A stretch of DNA of 64,000 nt from Butyricicoccus sp. (GTDB taxonomy: Bacteria > Bacillota > Clostridia > Oscillospirales > Butyricicoccaceae). This document shows positions 1-9,248 of this stretch, in pieces. The notes under the pieces were generated by a model that was not told the DNA's origin, did no database searches, and worked only from the letters and a program-made list of their open reading frames with translations. Position 1 is the stretch's first letter. Each line of letters opens with the position of its first letter. The position numbers and the translations under genes are program-made. The stretch is taken from contig JAHHRJ010000004.1 of NCBI GenBank assembly GCA_020025885.1, forward strand, positions 6,501-70,500, written 5' to 3'.

Positions 1-222
1 CTTTTCGCGTGCGCGGGCAACCGCATAATCAATGTTATCCACGTTGGCTTCCATCTCATCGATCTGCTCCTGTGTGATGTTCAAGCCAAGAGCCTTTTCT
101 GCCTTTGCAAGCGAGATCCACAACCTCCTCCAGGTTGTAAACTTCATATCTGGAGAGAACACATACAGCATTTCTTTAGAAGCATAACGTGCCGAAAACG
201 GACTTTCATAAATAGCGCTCAA
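1..222 (-). CDS. purB: Adenylosuccinate lyase, N-terminal part (runs off the window)
   Basis: The reverse strand encodes 74 residues with [20 protein letters not shown], followed by KFTTWRRLW and [15 protein letters not shown]. This is the N-terminal signature of Firmicutes PurB, which cleaves SAICAR in purine synthesis and adenylosuccinate in AMP synthesis. The frame is only consistent from a TTG start at 222, ten bases after a GAAAGGA ribosome binding site. An ATG lies slightly upstream in another frame and closes after eight codons, so I take it as a decoy rather than a frameshift. The catalytic parts lie outside the window, so the identification rests on the N-terminus only. Confidence 0.8.
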   Translation of the reverse strand, partial: MSAIYESPFSARYASKEMLYVFSPDMKFTTWRRLWISLAKAEKALGLNITQEQIDEMEANVDNIDYAVARAREK

Positions 223-268
223 TGTCAGACATTCCTTTCACGATAAAAATTCAAGTAGTGAAAAATAA

Positions 269-294
269 AAAGACGGACAAAAACGTCCGTCTTT
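269..294 (-). terminator. Intrinsic terminator after the aminotransferase gene
   Basis: Ten-base-pair stem (AAAGACGGAC with GTCCGTCTTT, loop AAAAAC). Read on the minus strand it is followed by a run TTTTATTTTT, which suits the end of the aminotransferase transcript. Confidence 0.8.
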
Positions 295-348
295 ATTCTA
301 ACAGTTTTTATTTGTTCCTGCAAGAAAAAATGCAGGTTGTTCCTAATT

Positions 349-1554
349 TTATGCATTTTTAATAAAGGATTCCAGACGATCCAAACCCTTATCTATTTCT
401 TGCATAGAGGTGGCGTAGCTCCAGCGAATAAAACCTGGTGCAGCAAAAGCAGAACATGGAACCGTTGCAACAAGACCTTTTTCCAAAAACAGCTGTGCAA
501 AATCGTCATCACATGTGATCTTGCGTCCATACATCTCTTTTCCGATAAAAGACTCCATATTCATCATAACATAGAATGCACCCTGCGGCTTAATGCAGGA
601 AACGCCTTCAATCTGATTCATGCGGGAAACCAGATGATCACGGCGTGCTTGGAACGCTTTACGCATTTCCGCAATATCTTCCTGCGGACCGTTAAGCGCT
701 TCAATTGCTGCATATTGTGAAACCGTGCTGGGTGCAGAAGTAGAATGGCTCACATAGTTACTCATCACCTTAGCAATTTCCGGCTCTGCTGCTGCATAGC
801 CAATACGCCAACCAGTCATTGCATAGGACTTGGAAACACCGTTGATGACGATACAACGGCGCTTGATCTCTTCGCCAAAGGATGCAATGGAGTGATACTC
901 CAAATTATCGTAAACCAAATTGCTGTAAATATCATCTGCAAGTACATAAATATTATGCTTAACACAGACTGCTGCAATTGCTTCCAGTTCCTCCTTGGTG
1001 TATACCATTCCAGTTGGGTTAGAAGGCGAATTGAGCATAAACACCTTTGTCGCTGGTGTGATCGCTGCCTCCAACTGCTCCGCTGTGATTTTGAAATGTG
1101 CATCTTCTCCAGCCGCTACAATGATGGGATTTGCGCCAGCCTGCCGCACCATTTCGCTGTAAGACACCCAGTATGGAGCTGCAATCACAACTTCATCCCC
1201 CGGATTGCACAGTACCATAAGTGCAATATAGATGGCGTGCTTTGCACCTGATGCCACACAAATCTGCTCTGGACGATATTCCAATCCATTGTCGATCAGC
1301 AGACGACGGCATGCCGCTTTTTTGAGGTCAAGCAATCCAGAAGCCGGTGTATACTTGGTGTGATTGTTTTCGATCGCCATGATACCCGCCTGTTTGATAT
1401 GCTCTGGCGTTGGAAAATCCGGCTCTCCTGCACCAAAACCTACTACATCAATACCGCTTGCTTTCATATCCTTAAACATGGCATCAATAACCAGCGTTGT
1501 AGATGCCTGAATCTGAGATGCAATTTGGGAAATCGGCTTAAGACCTTGAATCAT
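349..1554 (-). CDS. Pyridoxal-phosphate aminotransferase, aspartate aminotransferase type
   Basis: 401 residues, the usual length for fold-type I class I/II aminotransferases of the AspC/AspB type, which transfer the amino group between aspartate and 2-oxoglutarate in the cytoplasm. Visible motifs are GFGAGEPDFPTP near residue 40, NSPSNPTG near 175-182, and the PLP lysine in SKSYAMTGWR (Lys242). The substrate-carboxylate arginine is in FIRWSYATS near the C-terminus. A strong AAGGAGG site precedes the ATG. The gene has its own promoter and terminator and sits as a single unit between purB and thiN. Aspartate as substrate is inferred from family resemblance; another amino acid is possible. Confidence 0.8.
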   Translation of the reverse strand: MIQGLKPISQIASQIQASTTLVIDAMFKDMKASGIDVVGFGAGEPDFPTPEHIKQAGIMAIENNHTKYTPASGLLDLKKAACRRLLIDNGLEYRPEQICVASGAKHAIYIALMVLCNPGDEVVIAAPYWVSYSEMVRQAGANPIIVAAGEDAHFKITAEQLEAAITPATKVFMLNSPSNPTGMVYTKEELEAIAAVCVKHNIYVLADDIYSNLVYDNLEYHSIASFGEEIKRRCIVINGVSKSYAMTGWRIGYAAAEPEIAKVMSNYVSHSTSAPSTVSQYAAIEALNGPQEDIAEMRKAFQARRDHLVSRMNQIEGVSCIKPQGAFYVMMNMESFIGKEMYGRKITCDDDFAQLFLEKGLVATVPCSAFAAPGFIRWSYATSMQEIDKGLDRLESFIKNA

Positions 1555-1585
1555 ATTTTTTTGACCTCCTTAGCGTAATATCTCT

Positions 1586-1614
1586 ATTATACGGCAAGCT
1601 TCTCATTTTTGCAA
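1586..1614 (-). promoter_or_regulatory. Sigma-A-type promoter for the aminotransferase
   Basis: On the minus strand, TTGCAA (1614-1609) and TATAAT (1591-1586) are separated by 17 bases, just upstream of the AAGGAGG site of the aminotransferase gene. Confidence 0.6.
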
Positions 1615-1649
1615 GATGACAAGTCAAAAGTTGCATTGTAGACAAAATA

Positions 1650-1687
1650 AAAAAATCGCCCTAATTCCAAAGAAATTCAGAGCGATT
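1650..1687 (-). terminator. Intrinsic terminator after thiN
   Basis: Imperfect hairpin (AATCGC paired with GCGATT plus an inner AATTCC/GAATT stem), followed on the minus strand by TTTTTTTATTTT. It lies 11 bases past the thiN stop and would end the long yloC-to-thiN transcript. Confidence 0.65.
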
Positions 1688-1697
1688 CTCACAAATA

Positions 1698-2357
1698 TCA
1701 GTTTTTTCGATCTTTTGAGCAAATGACCAAAGCACTTCCAGATTCTGCCTGAACAATTGCCGCATTTCCAGTCACTTCATTTGAAACTGTATATATCTGA
1801 CTGCGATCTACCGTGGCATGTTCTACCGGATACTTTGCACCCTCAATGCGGAGTCCTTGCAATTGCTTGTCCAGCGGAATAATAGAAAAGTAGCGATATA
1901 CCGTATTTCCCAGAACATGTACCGCCTGTCCTGCAGGCATAAACTGCACCAAGTTCTGTGCATCTAAAATATAGCACGCACAGCCATGCTTCGCCGCATA
2001 TTCGCAAAGGGACAAATTAGAAAGTAAATGATCCAGCCGTCCACCAGTTGCACAGGCAATCCAAACTGTCTGGCAGCCGCGCTCCATCACAACCTCTAAT
2101 GCATGCATGGTATCCGTATCATCTTTTTCTGGAATCAAGCGGATAATCTCACATGTACCACTTGGCTCAAATCCAGAATCAAAGTCTCCCACCAGCAGAT
2201 CTGGAGACACACCAAGGGGCTGCAAATGGCGCAATCCAGCATCTGCGCAGACAATTTTTACATGCGGATGCTCTACCAAAAATTCTTTGACATATGCAAT
2301 ATCATTGTCTGGTGCACCTGATAAAATCAGCGCTTCGCTTCCTTGCCAAGTTTCCAT
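1698..2357 (-). CDS. thiN: Thiamine pyrophosphokinase
   Basis: 219 residues, as expected for ThiN, which transfers pyrophosphate from ATP to thiamine to give the cofactor thiamine diphosphate. Family landmarks are CADAGLRHLQPLGVSPDLLVGD near residue 35-57 with the metal-binding DFDSG, the DDTDTMHALE segment near 80, and the ATGGRLDHLLSN motif near 123-134. The start overlaps the end of rsgA by 31 bases, indicating translational coupling. In Bacillus subtilis the same cluster carries rpe between rsgA and thiN; here rpe is absent. Confidence 0.88.
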   Translation of the reverse strand: METWQGSEALILSGAPDNDIAYVKEFLVEHPHVKIVCADAGLRHLQPLGVSPDLLVGDFDSGFEPSGTCEIIRLIPEKDDTDTMHALEVVMERGCQTVWIACATGGRLDHLLSNLSLCEYAAKHGCACYILDAQNLVQFMPAGQAVHVLGNTVYRYFSIIPLDKQLQGLRIEGAKYPVEHATVDRSQIYTVSNEVTGNAAIVQAESGSALVICSKDRKN

Positions 2358-3220
2358 TCTTTCAGATCCTTTACGCTTTCATATAGCTTTACATAGCTGT
2401 CATGTCTGGACTGCGCGATTTCTCCGGCTTGTACAGCAGCAAGTACGGCACAGTCTTTTTCCTTGACATGGGCACATCCTGTAAATCGACATTCACCGAG
2501 ATAAGGTGCAAACTCCCGGAACGTGTATTGCAGTTCCCCTGCCAGCACAAGATCCATCTGTTCTGTGTCAAAGGAAGAAAATCCTGGTGTATCTGCAATG
2601 TATCCGCCGCCCTCGTAGGGAACCAGTTCTACATGGCGTGTTGTATGCTTACCACGACCAATGCGGTCAGAAATCAGTCCAGTCTCCGCACCAAAGTCCG
2701 GAACCAACTGATTGAGCAAGCTCGATTTTCCCACACCTGAATTGCCCGCAAATGCCGCCGCTTTTCCATGCAGGAATCCGCGCACTGCATCTATGCCCTC
2801 ACCTGTCACGGTACTTACCCGAAACACCTGAATCTCTGCGTTCTGATAGACTTCATATAAGGTATCATTTTCATGGAGATCGGTCTTATTAAGGATGACA
2901 CAAGGCTCAATATTCTTATTCTCCGCAATCGCAATGACCTTATCAATAAGGAATGGGTCTGTTTTGGGCTGTGCCTCTGTTGCCACAACAACGATTAGAT
3001 CCAAATTTGCAACTGCTGGGCGAATAAGGCTATTGGTGCGCTCAAAAATCTCAAGCAAATATCCTGTACCATCTGGCTGTTTTTCCAGCTCTACCAAATC
3101 ACCTACGATTGGCTTACCTATGGTTTTTCGGAATTTTCCGCGTGCCTTGCAGTTAATGATACCATCAGCGGTATCTACATAGTAGAAACCGCCAATGCCT
3201 TTCAAAATACGTCCTCTCAT
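2327..3220 (-). CDS. rsgA: Ribosome small-subunit-dependent GTPase A
   Basis: 297 residues from the chosen ATG. RsgA (CpgA/YloQ) is a circularly permuted GTPase that helps late maturation of the 30S subunit. An N-terminal OB fold (MRGRILKGIGGFYYV onward) is followed by the permuted G motifs: ILNKTDL (G4), GNSGVGKSSLLN (G1) and DTPGFSSF (G3). The C-terminal zinc site has Cys and His residues in CRFTGCAHVKEKDC. An in-frame ATG at 3283 would add 21 residues inside prkC. I prefer 3220, which follows a CCGGAG site and lies four bases after the prkC stop. PrkC is known to phosphorylate CpgA in Bacillus, which fits this neighbourhood. Confidence 0.92.
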   Translation of the reverse strand: MRGRILKGIGGFYYVDTADGIINCKARGKFRKTIGKPIVGDLVELEKQPDGTGYLLEIFERTNSLIRPAVANLDLIVVVATEAQPKTDPFLIDKVIAIAENKNIEPCVILNKTDLHENDTLYEVYQNAEIQVFRVSTVTGEGIDAVRGFLHGKAAAFAGNSGVGKSSLLNQLVPDFGAETGLISDRIGRGKHTTRHVELVPYEGGGYIADTPGFSSFDTEQMDLVLAGELQYTFREFAPYLGECRFTGCAHVKEKDCAVLAAVQAGEIAQSRHDSYVKLYESVKDLKEWKLGKEAKR

Positions 3221-3224
3221 ATGA

Positions 3225-5372
3225 TCACGACTCCGGGAAGGTGACACTTTTTCTTTCATGCACACCATTGATATAGACATCAACCGTCTGTGTGGTACCA
3301 GCAGGACCGGAAATAGAAATATTTACTGGGTTTTCACTTTCCGGATCGTATTCTCTGCCTGCCGAAACGACGGTACCATTCATTTCCACCAACACGACTG
3401 ACTTATTACCTGATGGGATCTCCACAGATACAGTTGCAGTTGTCTCCTTGTTGGAAGACTGATTGGATTCATTGTCCGGTGTTGTTGGATGTTCGCTCTG
3501 CTCAGGGTCACCTGAATGCGGCGGCTCTGGTTCTGGCAGTTCTGGTTCTGGCTCTGGCTTCTGCTCAGGACCATTTGAAACATACAACAGAACCTCTGTT
3601 CCAACCTTAACCAACACCCCCTCACCAATGGACTGCTTAAAGACCTGACCTTCTGGGTAATCGTTGTTGTATTCACGGGTCGAGCTGACTGTCAGGAGAC
3701 TGTCCGTCAATACTGCCTTGGCATCGTCATAGCTCTTGCCAACAAGTGACGGTACAGAAACTTCCATATTTTCTGGTCCATCACTAACAATCAAAATAAT
3801 GTGGTCGCCTTCATGAAACTGCGCGTCAAGTGCTGGATCTGTGCGGATTACCTTGTCCTTTTCCACATCCATGCTTGCTTCACGCTGCACTTCAACCATA
3901 AGACCCAAATCCTTCAGTTCGCTTTCTACATACTGATAATTTGCGCCAATGAACATTTGATTGATCGTGATGACTTCATCTTCCGGCTCATTTTCTGGCG
4001 GTGCACAGACAACAACTGTAATCAGTCCGCCCTTTTCCGTCCGTGTGCCCGCTTTCGGGGATTGCTCCAGAATTTCGCCCTCTTGTGCAGTCAGGCTCTG
4101 ACGGCGTTCGCCTTCGACGATTCGGAATTGACCAGTATACTTATTGAGAGCTTCTGTGTATTGCATGCCTACGATCTTTGGCACTTCTAGCTTTTTACCG
4201 CTACCAAATAGACTGCCAGCACGCATCATCATCACAGAAACGCCAAGTGCAATCAGCACAAAGATGGCAACTGCAATACCTGCCATTGCTGCTGGTGAAT
4301 CGGTCAGAGAGCGCTTTTTCTTTTTTCGTGGCTTCTGTGAAGACTTTTGCGGACGCTGCACTTCTTCTTCATACTCTTCATAGTCTTCATACGCATCGTC
4401 ATCGTCATACGATTCATATTCTGGTGCACTGCTGTTCGTCACGCGCGGCATTGCAATGGTTTTATCACCTACTGCATTGCTCTGCGACGGCAATGGCGGT
4501 GGGGATGGTGTCTCCAGTTTTCCCTTTCCAAAACGAGCAGTTGGGTCATTTTTCAGTTTTTCCAGATCGTTATAAATCTCTGTTGCAGAGCCATAACGTT
4601 CTTCCAGTCTTGGGCACATTGCATGCATGATGATATCATCCATCCCGCGCGGCGTATCCAAAACGACCTCACTTGGCAGGGGTGCTTGTGCATTGATATG
4701 CTTCATGACAATAGCAAGCGGTGTATCTCCATCGAATGGCACCTTGCCTGTCAACATCTCATACATCACAACGCCCAAGGAATACAAGTCCGCGCGGTGA
4801 TCGATGCGCGAGCTTTGCGCCTGCTCTGGGGAAATATAGTGTACAGAGCCAATGGCCTCCTGAATGACGCGCGTTTCCTGATTCTGCTCAAAACGTGCAA
4901 TGCCAAAATCTGTGACCTTTACCGTTCCATCGCGCAGCAAAATGATATTGTGCGGCTTGATATCCTGATGAATTACTCCATGGCTATGCACATATGCGAG
5001 TGCTTTGGAAATCTGTTGTGCAAAAAACAATGTTTCCTGCCAAGACAATCGTCCCTTTCGGAGCAGATAATCTTTAAGTGTTATGCCCTCGATCAGCTCC
5101 ATTACAATATATTGCATGTGGCTGCTCGGTGGGGAAACATCAAAAACTTGTACAATATTGCTATGCGAAAGCTGTGCTGCTGCCTGTGACTCATTGCGGA
5201 AGCGTCTGCGGAATTCTTCATCATTGGTGAATTCATCCTTCATGATTTTGATAGCAACAAAGCGATTTAAAATGGTATCTCTCGCGCGATACACCACAGC
5301 CATGCCGCCAACGCCTAAGATCTCCACAAGCTCATATCGACCATCGAGCAGCTTTCCTATGTATCTATCCAT
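3225..5372 (-). CDS. prkC: Membrane Ser/Thr protein kinase with PASTA domains
   Basis: 715 residues. A cytoplasmic Hanks-type kinase domain (about 12-275) has the glycine loop GVGGMAVVY, Lys42, and TDFGIARF with Asp155. The catalytic loop reads HQDIKPHN (135-142), so the usual HRD arginine is Gln136. A juxtamembrane stretch contains an acidic Asp/Glu/Tyr run (about 320-338) and a basic run, then one membrane segment (about 361-384). Outside are three PASTA repeats (starting near 394, 465 and 540), a Pro/Glu-rich linker and a final beta-rich domain. Such kinases sense muropeptides or lipid II and regulate wall synthesis and spore germination. It overlaps its phosphatase gene by 8 bases. Confidence 0.93.
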   Translation of the reverse strand: MDRYIGKLLDGRYELVEILGVGGMAVVYRARDTILNRFVAIKIMKDEFTNDEEFRRRFRNESQAAAQLSHSNIVQVFDVSPPSSHMQYIVMELIEGITLKDYLLRKGRLSWQETLFFAQQISKALAYVHSHGVIHQDIKPHNIILLRDGTVKVTDFGIARFEQNQETRVIQEAIGSVHYISPEQAQSSRIDHRADLYSLGVVMYEMLTGKVPFDGDTPLAIVMKHINAQAPLPSEVVLDTPRGMDDIIMHAMCPRLEERYGSATEIYNDLEKLKNDPTARFGKGKLETPSPPPLPSQSNAVGDKTIAMPRVTNSSAPEYESYDDDDAYEDYEEYEEEVQRPQKSSQKPRKKKKRSLTDSPAAMAGIAVAIFVLIALGVSVMMMRAGSLFGSGKKLEVPKIVGMQYTEALNKYTGQFRIVEGERRQSLTAQEGEILEQSPKAGTRTEKGGLITVVVCAPPENEPEDEVITINQMFIGANYQYVESELKDLGLMVEVQREASMDVEKDKVIRTDPALDAQFHEGDHIILIVSDGPENMEVSVPSLVGKSYDDAKAVLTDSLLTVSSTREYNNDYPEGQVFKQSIGEGVLVKVGTEVLLYVSNGPEQKPEPEPELPEPEPPHSGDPEQSEHPTTPDNESNQSSNKETTATVSVEIPSGNKSVVLVEMNGTVVSAGREYDPESENPVNISISGPAGTTQTVDVYINGVHERKSVTFPES

Positions 5373-6129
5373 TCTCAGCTTCTCCTTGCTTCATAATGCC
5401 TGCACCTGTAAATAAGACGGCTGTGATATTATCGGTTCCACCATTGACACAAGCTGCCGCAATCAAATGATCCACAGCTTCCTCCAGCGAACTGGATGCA
5501 TTGACCAAAGAAACGATCTCATGGTCTTCCAGCATTCCTGTGAGTCCATCTGTGCAGAGCAGCAGCAAATCGGTTGGGGCAAGTTCTCCCTCAAAAATAT
5601 CTGCCTCAACACATTCATCCACACCAACCGCACGTGTGATCAAATTGCGATTGGGATGGTTTCTTGCTTCTTCTGCTGTCAATCTTCCTCTGCGGAACAG
5701 TTCCTGTACATAAGAGTGATCGAGTGTGAGCTGTGTGATCTCATCACCTCGAATGCGATATGCACGGCTGTCTCCAATATTGAGCAAAATGGTGTGGCTC
5801 TTGTGTATCACAGCCGCAACCATTGTGGTTCCCATGCCTTCAAGCTCAGGGTTGCTGACAGACTCCTTAAACACTGCATCATTTGCATGTGCAACTGCGA
5901 CCCGAAGCGCACGAATGGAGGGACTTGGCGTCGTTTCAAACAACTCCTCCACACGGTCAGAGAATGTATGTGCTGCAATGGTTGAGGCAATATTGCCCGC
6001 TGCCGCACCGCCCATGCCATCACAGACAACGAGGAGTGCAGAATCTTGCTCGTTCTTCATTACTGTCAAAAAGGTATCTTGATTTGTTTTTCTTACCATA
6101 CCCTGATGGGTTTTTCCTGCCACCATCAT
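5365..6129 (-). CDS. prpC: PP2C-family protein phosphatase
   Basis: 254 residues, a complete PPM-type catalytic domain that removes phosphate from Ser/Thr residues phosphorylated by the adjacent kinase. Metal-binding and core motifs are present: GMVRKTNQDTFL (11-22), VVCDGMGGAAAGN near 34-46, GDSRAYRI, LLCTDGLTGML and GGTDNITAVLF near the end. There is no membrane segment, so it acts in the cytoplasm. The gene overlaps prkC by 8 bases and rlmN by 4, typical of the conserved prpC-prkC pair. Confidence 0.93.
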   Translation of the reverse strand: MMVAGKTHQGMVRKTNQDTFLTVMKNEQDSALLVVCDGMGGAAAGNIASTIAAHTFSDRVEELFETTPSPSIRALRVAVAHANDAVFKESVSNPELEGMGTTMVAAVIHKSHTILLNIGDSRAYRIRGDEITQLTLDHSYVQELFRRGRLTAEEARNHPNRNLITRAVGVDECVEADIFEGELAPTDLLLLCTDGLTGMLEDHEIVSLVNASSSLEEAVDHLIAAACVNGGTDNITAVLFTGAGIMKQGEAENG

Positions 6130-7181
6130 ACTGTTTCACCTTCTTCAAGGGTTCTGCGGCGAAGCTGTCCACATGCTGCATCAATGTCGGGCCCCAACCG
6201 TCTGCGAACGGTTGCAGTAATGCCATGCCGTTCGAGCGCCTGCTGGAATTTGCGCACAGCCTGTGGGCTGCTGGGCTGCAAAGGACTTTCCTTCACCGGA
6301 TTTAACGGGATCAAGTTGACATGTGCAGGTCTGCCGCACAGTAGTGCCGCCAGCTTTTCTGCCTGCCAAATGCGATCTGTCTTTTCTTTTGCCATCATGT
6401 ATTCATAGGAAATACGGCGTCCTGTTGTATCAAAGTAATAGTTGCATGCTTCCATCAGACGCGCAACAGGATAGCGCTTGTCCACTGGCATAATGCTCAC
6501 GCGGCTTTCATCATCGGGCGCATGCAGTGAAATCGACAATGTAATTTGCAGCTTTTCCTTTGCCAGACGCTCGATTCGGTCAGCAAGTCCACTGGTTGAA
6601 AGCGAAATATGTCGCTGTCCGATTTGAATGCCCTCTGGACAGGAAACCAAATGCAAAAAACGAAGCACATTGTTGTAGTTATCTAGGGGTTCTCCGGTTC
6701 CCATGAGCACAATATTACTGACTGGTTCGCCAGAATCCTTTTGAATAAAAAGCACTTCATCCAAAATTTCGCCTGCGCTCAAATGCCGTTTGAGTCCAAA
6801 TAAACCAGAAGCACAGAACTTACAGCCCATGCGACAACCAACCTGTGTTGAAACACATACGGTGTTGCCGTGCTCATATTTCATGAGTACGCTTTCCACA
6901 CAGTCGCCGCCGCGCATCTGCCATAAATATTTGCGTGTCCCATCCACCTGAGACACCTGCTTGCGCACACAGACAGGAACTGTAAGCTCAAAGCGTTCTG
7001 CCAGACGGCTACGCAGATCTTTGGAGAGGTTCGTCATCTCATCAAATGAGCTGACTGGTTCATGCAGCCATTTAAAAATCTGCCCTGCACGAAACGGCTT
7101 TTCACCCATCTCTTTCAACTCTGCTTTAAGCTCCTCAATCGTCAAATTCTTTATTTCTTTTTTGAGCACGCTCTCGCTCAT
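6126..7181 (-). CDS. rlmN: Dual-specificity rRNA/tRNA adenine C2 methyltransferase RlmN
   Basis: 351 residues, normal for RlmN, a radical-SAM enzyme that methylates C2 of A2503 in 23S rRNA and A37 in some tRNAs. The radical-SAM cysteines are in QVGCRMGCKFCASG (CxxxCxxC), the GTGEPLDNY glycine-rich motif follows, and the C-terminus has RRRLGPDIDAACGQL with the methyl-carrying Cys. The start overlaps rsmB by 4 bases (ATGA). It corresponds to yloN in the conserved Bacillus cluster. Confidence 0.94.
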   Translation of the reverse strand: MSESVLKKEIKNLTIEELKAELKEMGEKPFRAGQIFKWLHEPVSSFDEMTNLSKDLRSRLAERFELTVPVCVRKQVSQVDGTRKYLWQMRGGDCVESVLMKYEHGNTVCVSTQVGCRMGCKFCASGLFGLKRHLSAGEILDEVLFIQKDSGEPVSNIVLMGTGEPLDNYNNVLRFLHLVSCPEGIQIGQRHISLSTSGLADRIERLAKEKLQITLSISLHAPDDESRVSIMPVDKRYPVARLMEACNYYFDTTGRRISYEYMMAKEKTDRIWQAEKLAALLCGRPAHVNLIPLNPVKESPLQPSSPQAVRKFQQALERHGITATVRRRLGPDIDAACGQLRRRTLEEGETV

Positions 7182-8527
7182 AGTTTTCTCCTCAATTTTG
7201 CAATGAAAAATCCATCTGTCCCATGAACGGAAGGCAGTAAGGTAATCATACCTGTTTCTGCCGTACCAAATACTGAATGTGTCACAGGAACTGCTTCAAA
7301 TTCCGGATGTGTCTGCAAAAAGGCATGCACGATCGCTTCATTTTCGCGTTCCAAAATCGTACAAGTAGAATATACCAATGTTCCGCCCGGCTTTACATAC
7401 TGCGCACAATTTTTCAAAATCTGTGCTTGGATCTCAGGCAGTGCCTCCGTCTCTTGCTCGTCTTTGTAACGAATTTCCGGTTTTTTCCGAATGATGCCCA
7501 TACCAGAACAGGGCACATCACAGAGCACGAAATCCGCCTGTTCCATCCAGCCTTCGCGCAGTTCTGCCGCATCTTGCAGCATCGGCTGTACGATCGACAG
7601 TCCCAGACGCTTGGCACCCTCCGCGATCTTTTCCAGCTTATGCGAGTAGATATCGCAAGCATATAACTTGCCCTTGTTGTCCATGCGCTCAGCTATGTAA
7701 AAGGTCTTGCCACCCGGTGCTGCACAGCAATCTAGTACAAAAGCATCTGGCTTCGGATCAAGCACTTCTACACAGACCGCGCTCGCGGTATCCTGAATGG
7801 TGACTGCGCCTTCCCCAAACAATGTACCACCTGCAATATCTCCGTTTTCTGCCCAAAGCATTGCTTCTGCCTTCGGGTGTAAATGCACAGGAAAACCTTG
7901 CTCTGTCAGTTTCTCGCACGCTGCCTCTCGTGTCATCTTCGCACGGTTGACACGAATGGAAACCGAAGCTGTTTCATTGTTTGCCGCAAGGATCGCTGCT
8001 GTCTCCTTTTGCCCATATTGACTGGACAGCAATCGTACCAGCCATTCTGGGTGACTATATCGTAAGCTATAAAAGCTCTCCTTGTCTGGGCAATCCAGTC
8101 TTGGTAGTTTATCTTGCTCTGCCGCCTGTGCAATCGCACGCAAAATGCCATTTGCAAATCCAACGGTGCGGTCGTTGCTGTGTCCATAGCTGCGAATCAG
8201 CCCCACCGTTTCACTCACCGCCGCATGTGCTGGAATACGGTCGCTCAAAACCAGCTGATAGATGCCCAGCCGGAGGCAAATCTTTACGCGCGGCTGGATC
8301 TTATTGAGACGTACACTGGAAAAATGGCGCAAATACCAGTCACAAAGCATCTGATTCTGTACCACGCCATAGGCAAGCCGAGTTGCCAAGGCGCGATCTT
8401 TTAAGTTTAACTTTGCGCGTTCCAGATAGTAATGGAGTGCACCATCCGACCATGCCCCTTCTTCCTCCATGGAAAATAAGGTAAACGCTGCAACTTCTCT
8501 TGCCGTTGTTGGTCTTTTTTTAATCAT
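7178..8527 (-). CDS. rsmB: 16S rRNA cytosine-967 C5-methyltransferase
   Basis: 449 residues from the ATG at 8527. The N-terminal NusB-like RNA-binding domain covers about 1-140. The Rossmann methyltransferase follows with VLDCCAAPGGKT (SAM site), DVPCSGMGIIRKKPE (motif IV Cys) and VYSTCTI with the catalytic Cys. It makes m5C967 in 16S rRNA. A TTG five codons upstream could also start translation, but the ATG overlaps the previous stop by 8 bases in the style of this operon. It equals yloM of Bacillus. Confidence 0.92.
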   Translation of the reverse strand: MIKKRPTTAREVAAFTLFSMEEEGAWSDGALHYYLERAKLNLKDRALATRLAYGVVQNQMLCDWYLRHFSSVRLNKIQPRVKICLRLGIYQLVLSDRIPAHAAVSETVGLIRSYGHSNDRTVGFANGILRAIAQAAEQDKLPRLDCPDKESFYSLRYSHPEWLVRLLSSQYGQKETAAILAANNETASVSIRVNRAKMTREAACEKLTEQGFPVHLHPKAEAMLWAENGDIAGGTLFGEGAVTIQDTASAVCVEVLDPKPDAFVLDCCAAPGGKTFYIAERMDNKGKLYACDIYSHKLEKIAEGAKRLGLSIVQPMLQDAAELREGWMEQADFVLCDVPCSGMGIIRKKPEIRYKDEQETEALPEIQAQILKNCAQYVKPGGTLVYSTCTILERENEAIVHAFLQTHPEFEAVPVTHSVFGTAETGMITLLPSVHGTDGFFIAKLRRKL

Positions 8528-9221
8528 CTCGTCTACCCCCAAATAGAACGATCAGACGCAATAGCTGTGCCAAAGAGACCGCAAGCGCGGCAACATAGGT
8601 CAGTGCTGCTGCGGTCAGTGTCTTTCGTGCCATCGGGTATTCATCATCATATAACAGTCCACCCTGCTGGATGGAAGCAAGTGCACGTTTGGAAGCGTCA
8701 ATCTCTACTGGCAGCGTAATGAGCTGAAAGAGCGTAGACAGCCCAAAGAGTGCAATACCAATGAGTGCCAAGTTTTGGAAATTAAAAATCAGTCCCAAAA
8801 TCAGAAGCGGCATAGAGAGTGCTGAGCCAAGATTGGTCAGCGGAATAATTGCTGAACGAATCTGAATGGGTACATATCCCTTTGCATACTGTACTGCATG
8901 CCCTGCCTCGTGGCAGGCAACGCCAATGGATGCAACCGAAGTTGAGTTATAGACGCTACTAGATAATCGAATCACATTTCCGCGCGGGTCATAGTGATCT
9001 GTCAGACGCCCAGAGGTTTCTTCAATGCGCACACCTGAAACGCCATTCTGCCGCAAAACCATGCTTGCCGCCTGTGCCCCTGTGATTCTGCGCCGAGAAT
9101 ACACCGATTCATATTTATGAAAGGTTGCATTTACATTATGCTGCGCCCACATTGCCAATACAACACATGGCAGAACCAAAACAAGATATGTCCAGTCAAA
9201 TCCATAATAGTATCCAAACAT
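8520..9221 (-). CDS. Membrane zinc metallopeptidase, YugP family
   Basis: 233 residues with an N-terminal membrane segment (YLVLVLPCVVLAMWAQ), the zinc motif CHEAGHAVQYAKG near residue 105, and two or three further hydrophobic segments in the C-terminal half. This matches the YugP/Zn_peptidase_2 family, whose substrates are not well defined. An AGGAGG site precedes the ATG. It is inserted between fmt and rsmB in an otherwise Bacillus-like operon, an arrangement I recall from Clostridia. A role in membrane protein turnover is only inferred. Confidence 0.85.
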   Translation of the reverse strand: MFGYYYGFDWTYLVLVLPCVVLAMWAQHNVNATFHKYESVYSRRRITGAQAASMVLRQNGVSGVRIEETSGRLTDHYDPRGNVIRLSSSVYNSTSVASIGVACHEAGHAVQYAKGYVPIQIRSAIIPLTNLGSALSMPLLILGLIFNFQNLALIGIALFGLSTLFQLITLPVEIDASKRALASIQQGGLLYDDEYPMARKTLTAAALTYVAALAVSLAQLLRLIVLFGGRRDD

Positions 9222-9248
9222 CTGAAAACCTCCTATTGCGTCTGACCA

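Noticed and set aside
1..240. Apparent frameshift in purB because an ATG in front is out of frame
   Set aside because: A TTG start with a well-placed GAAAGGA site gives an intact N-terminus, so no frameshift is needed.
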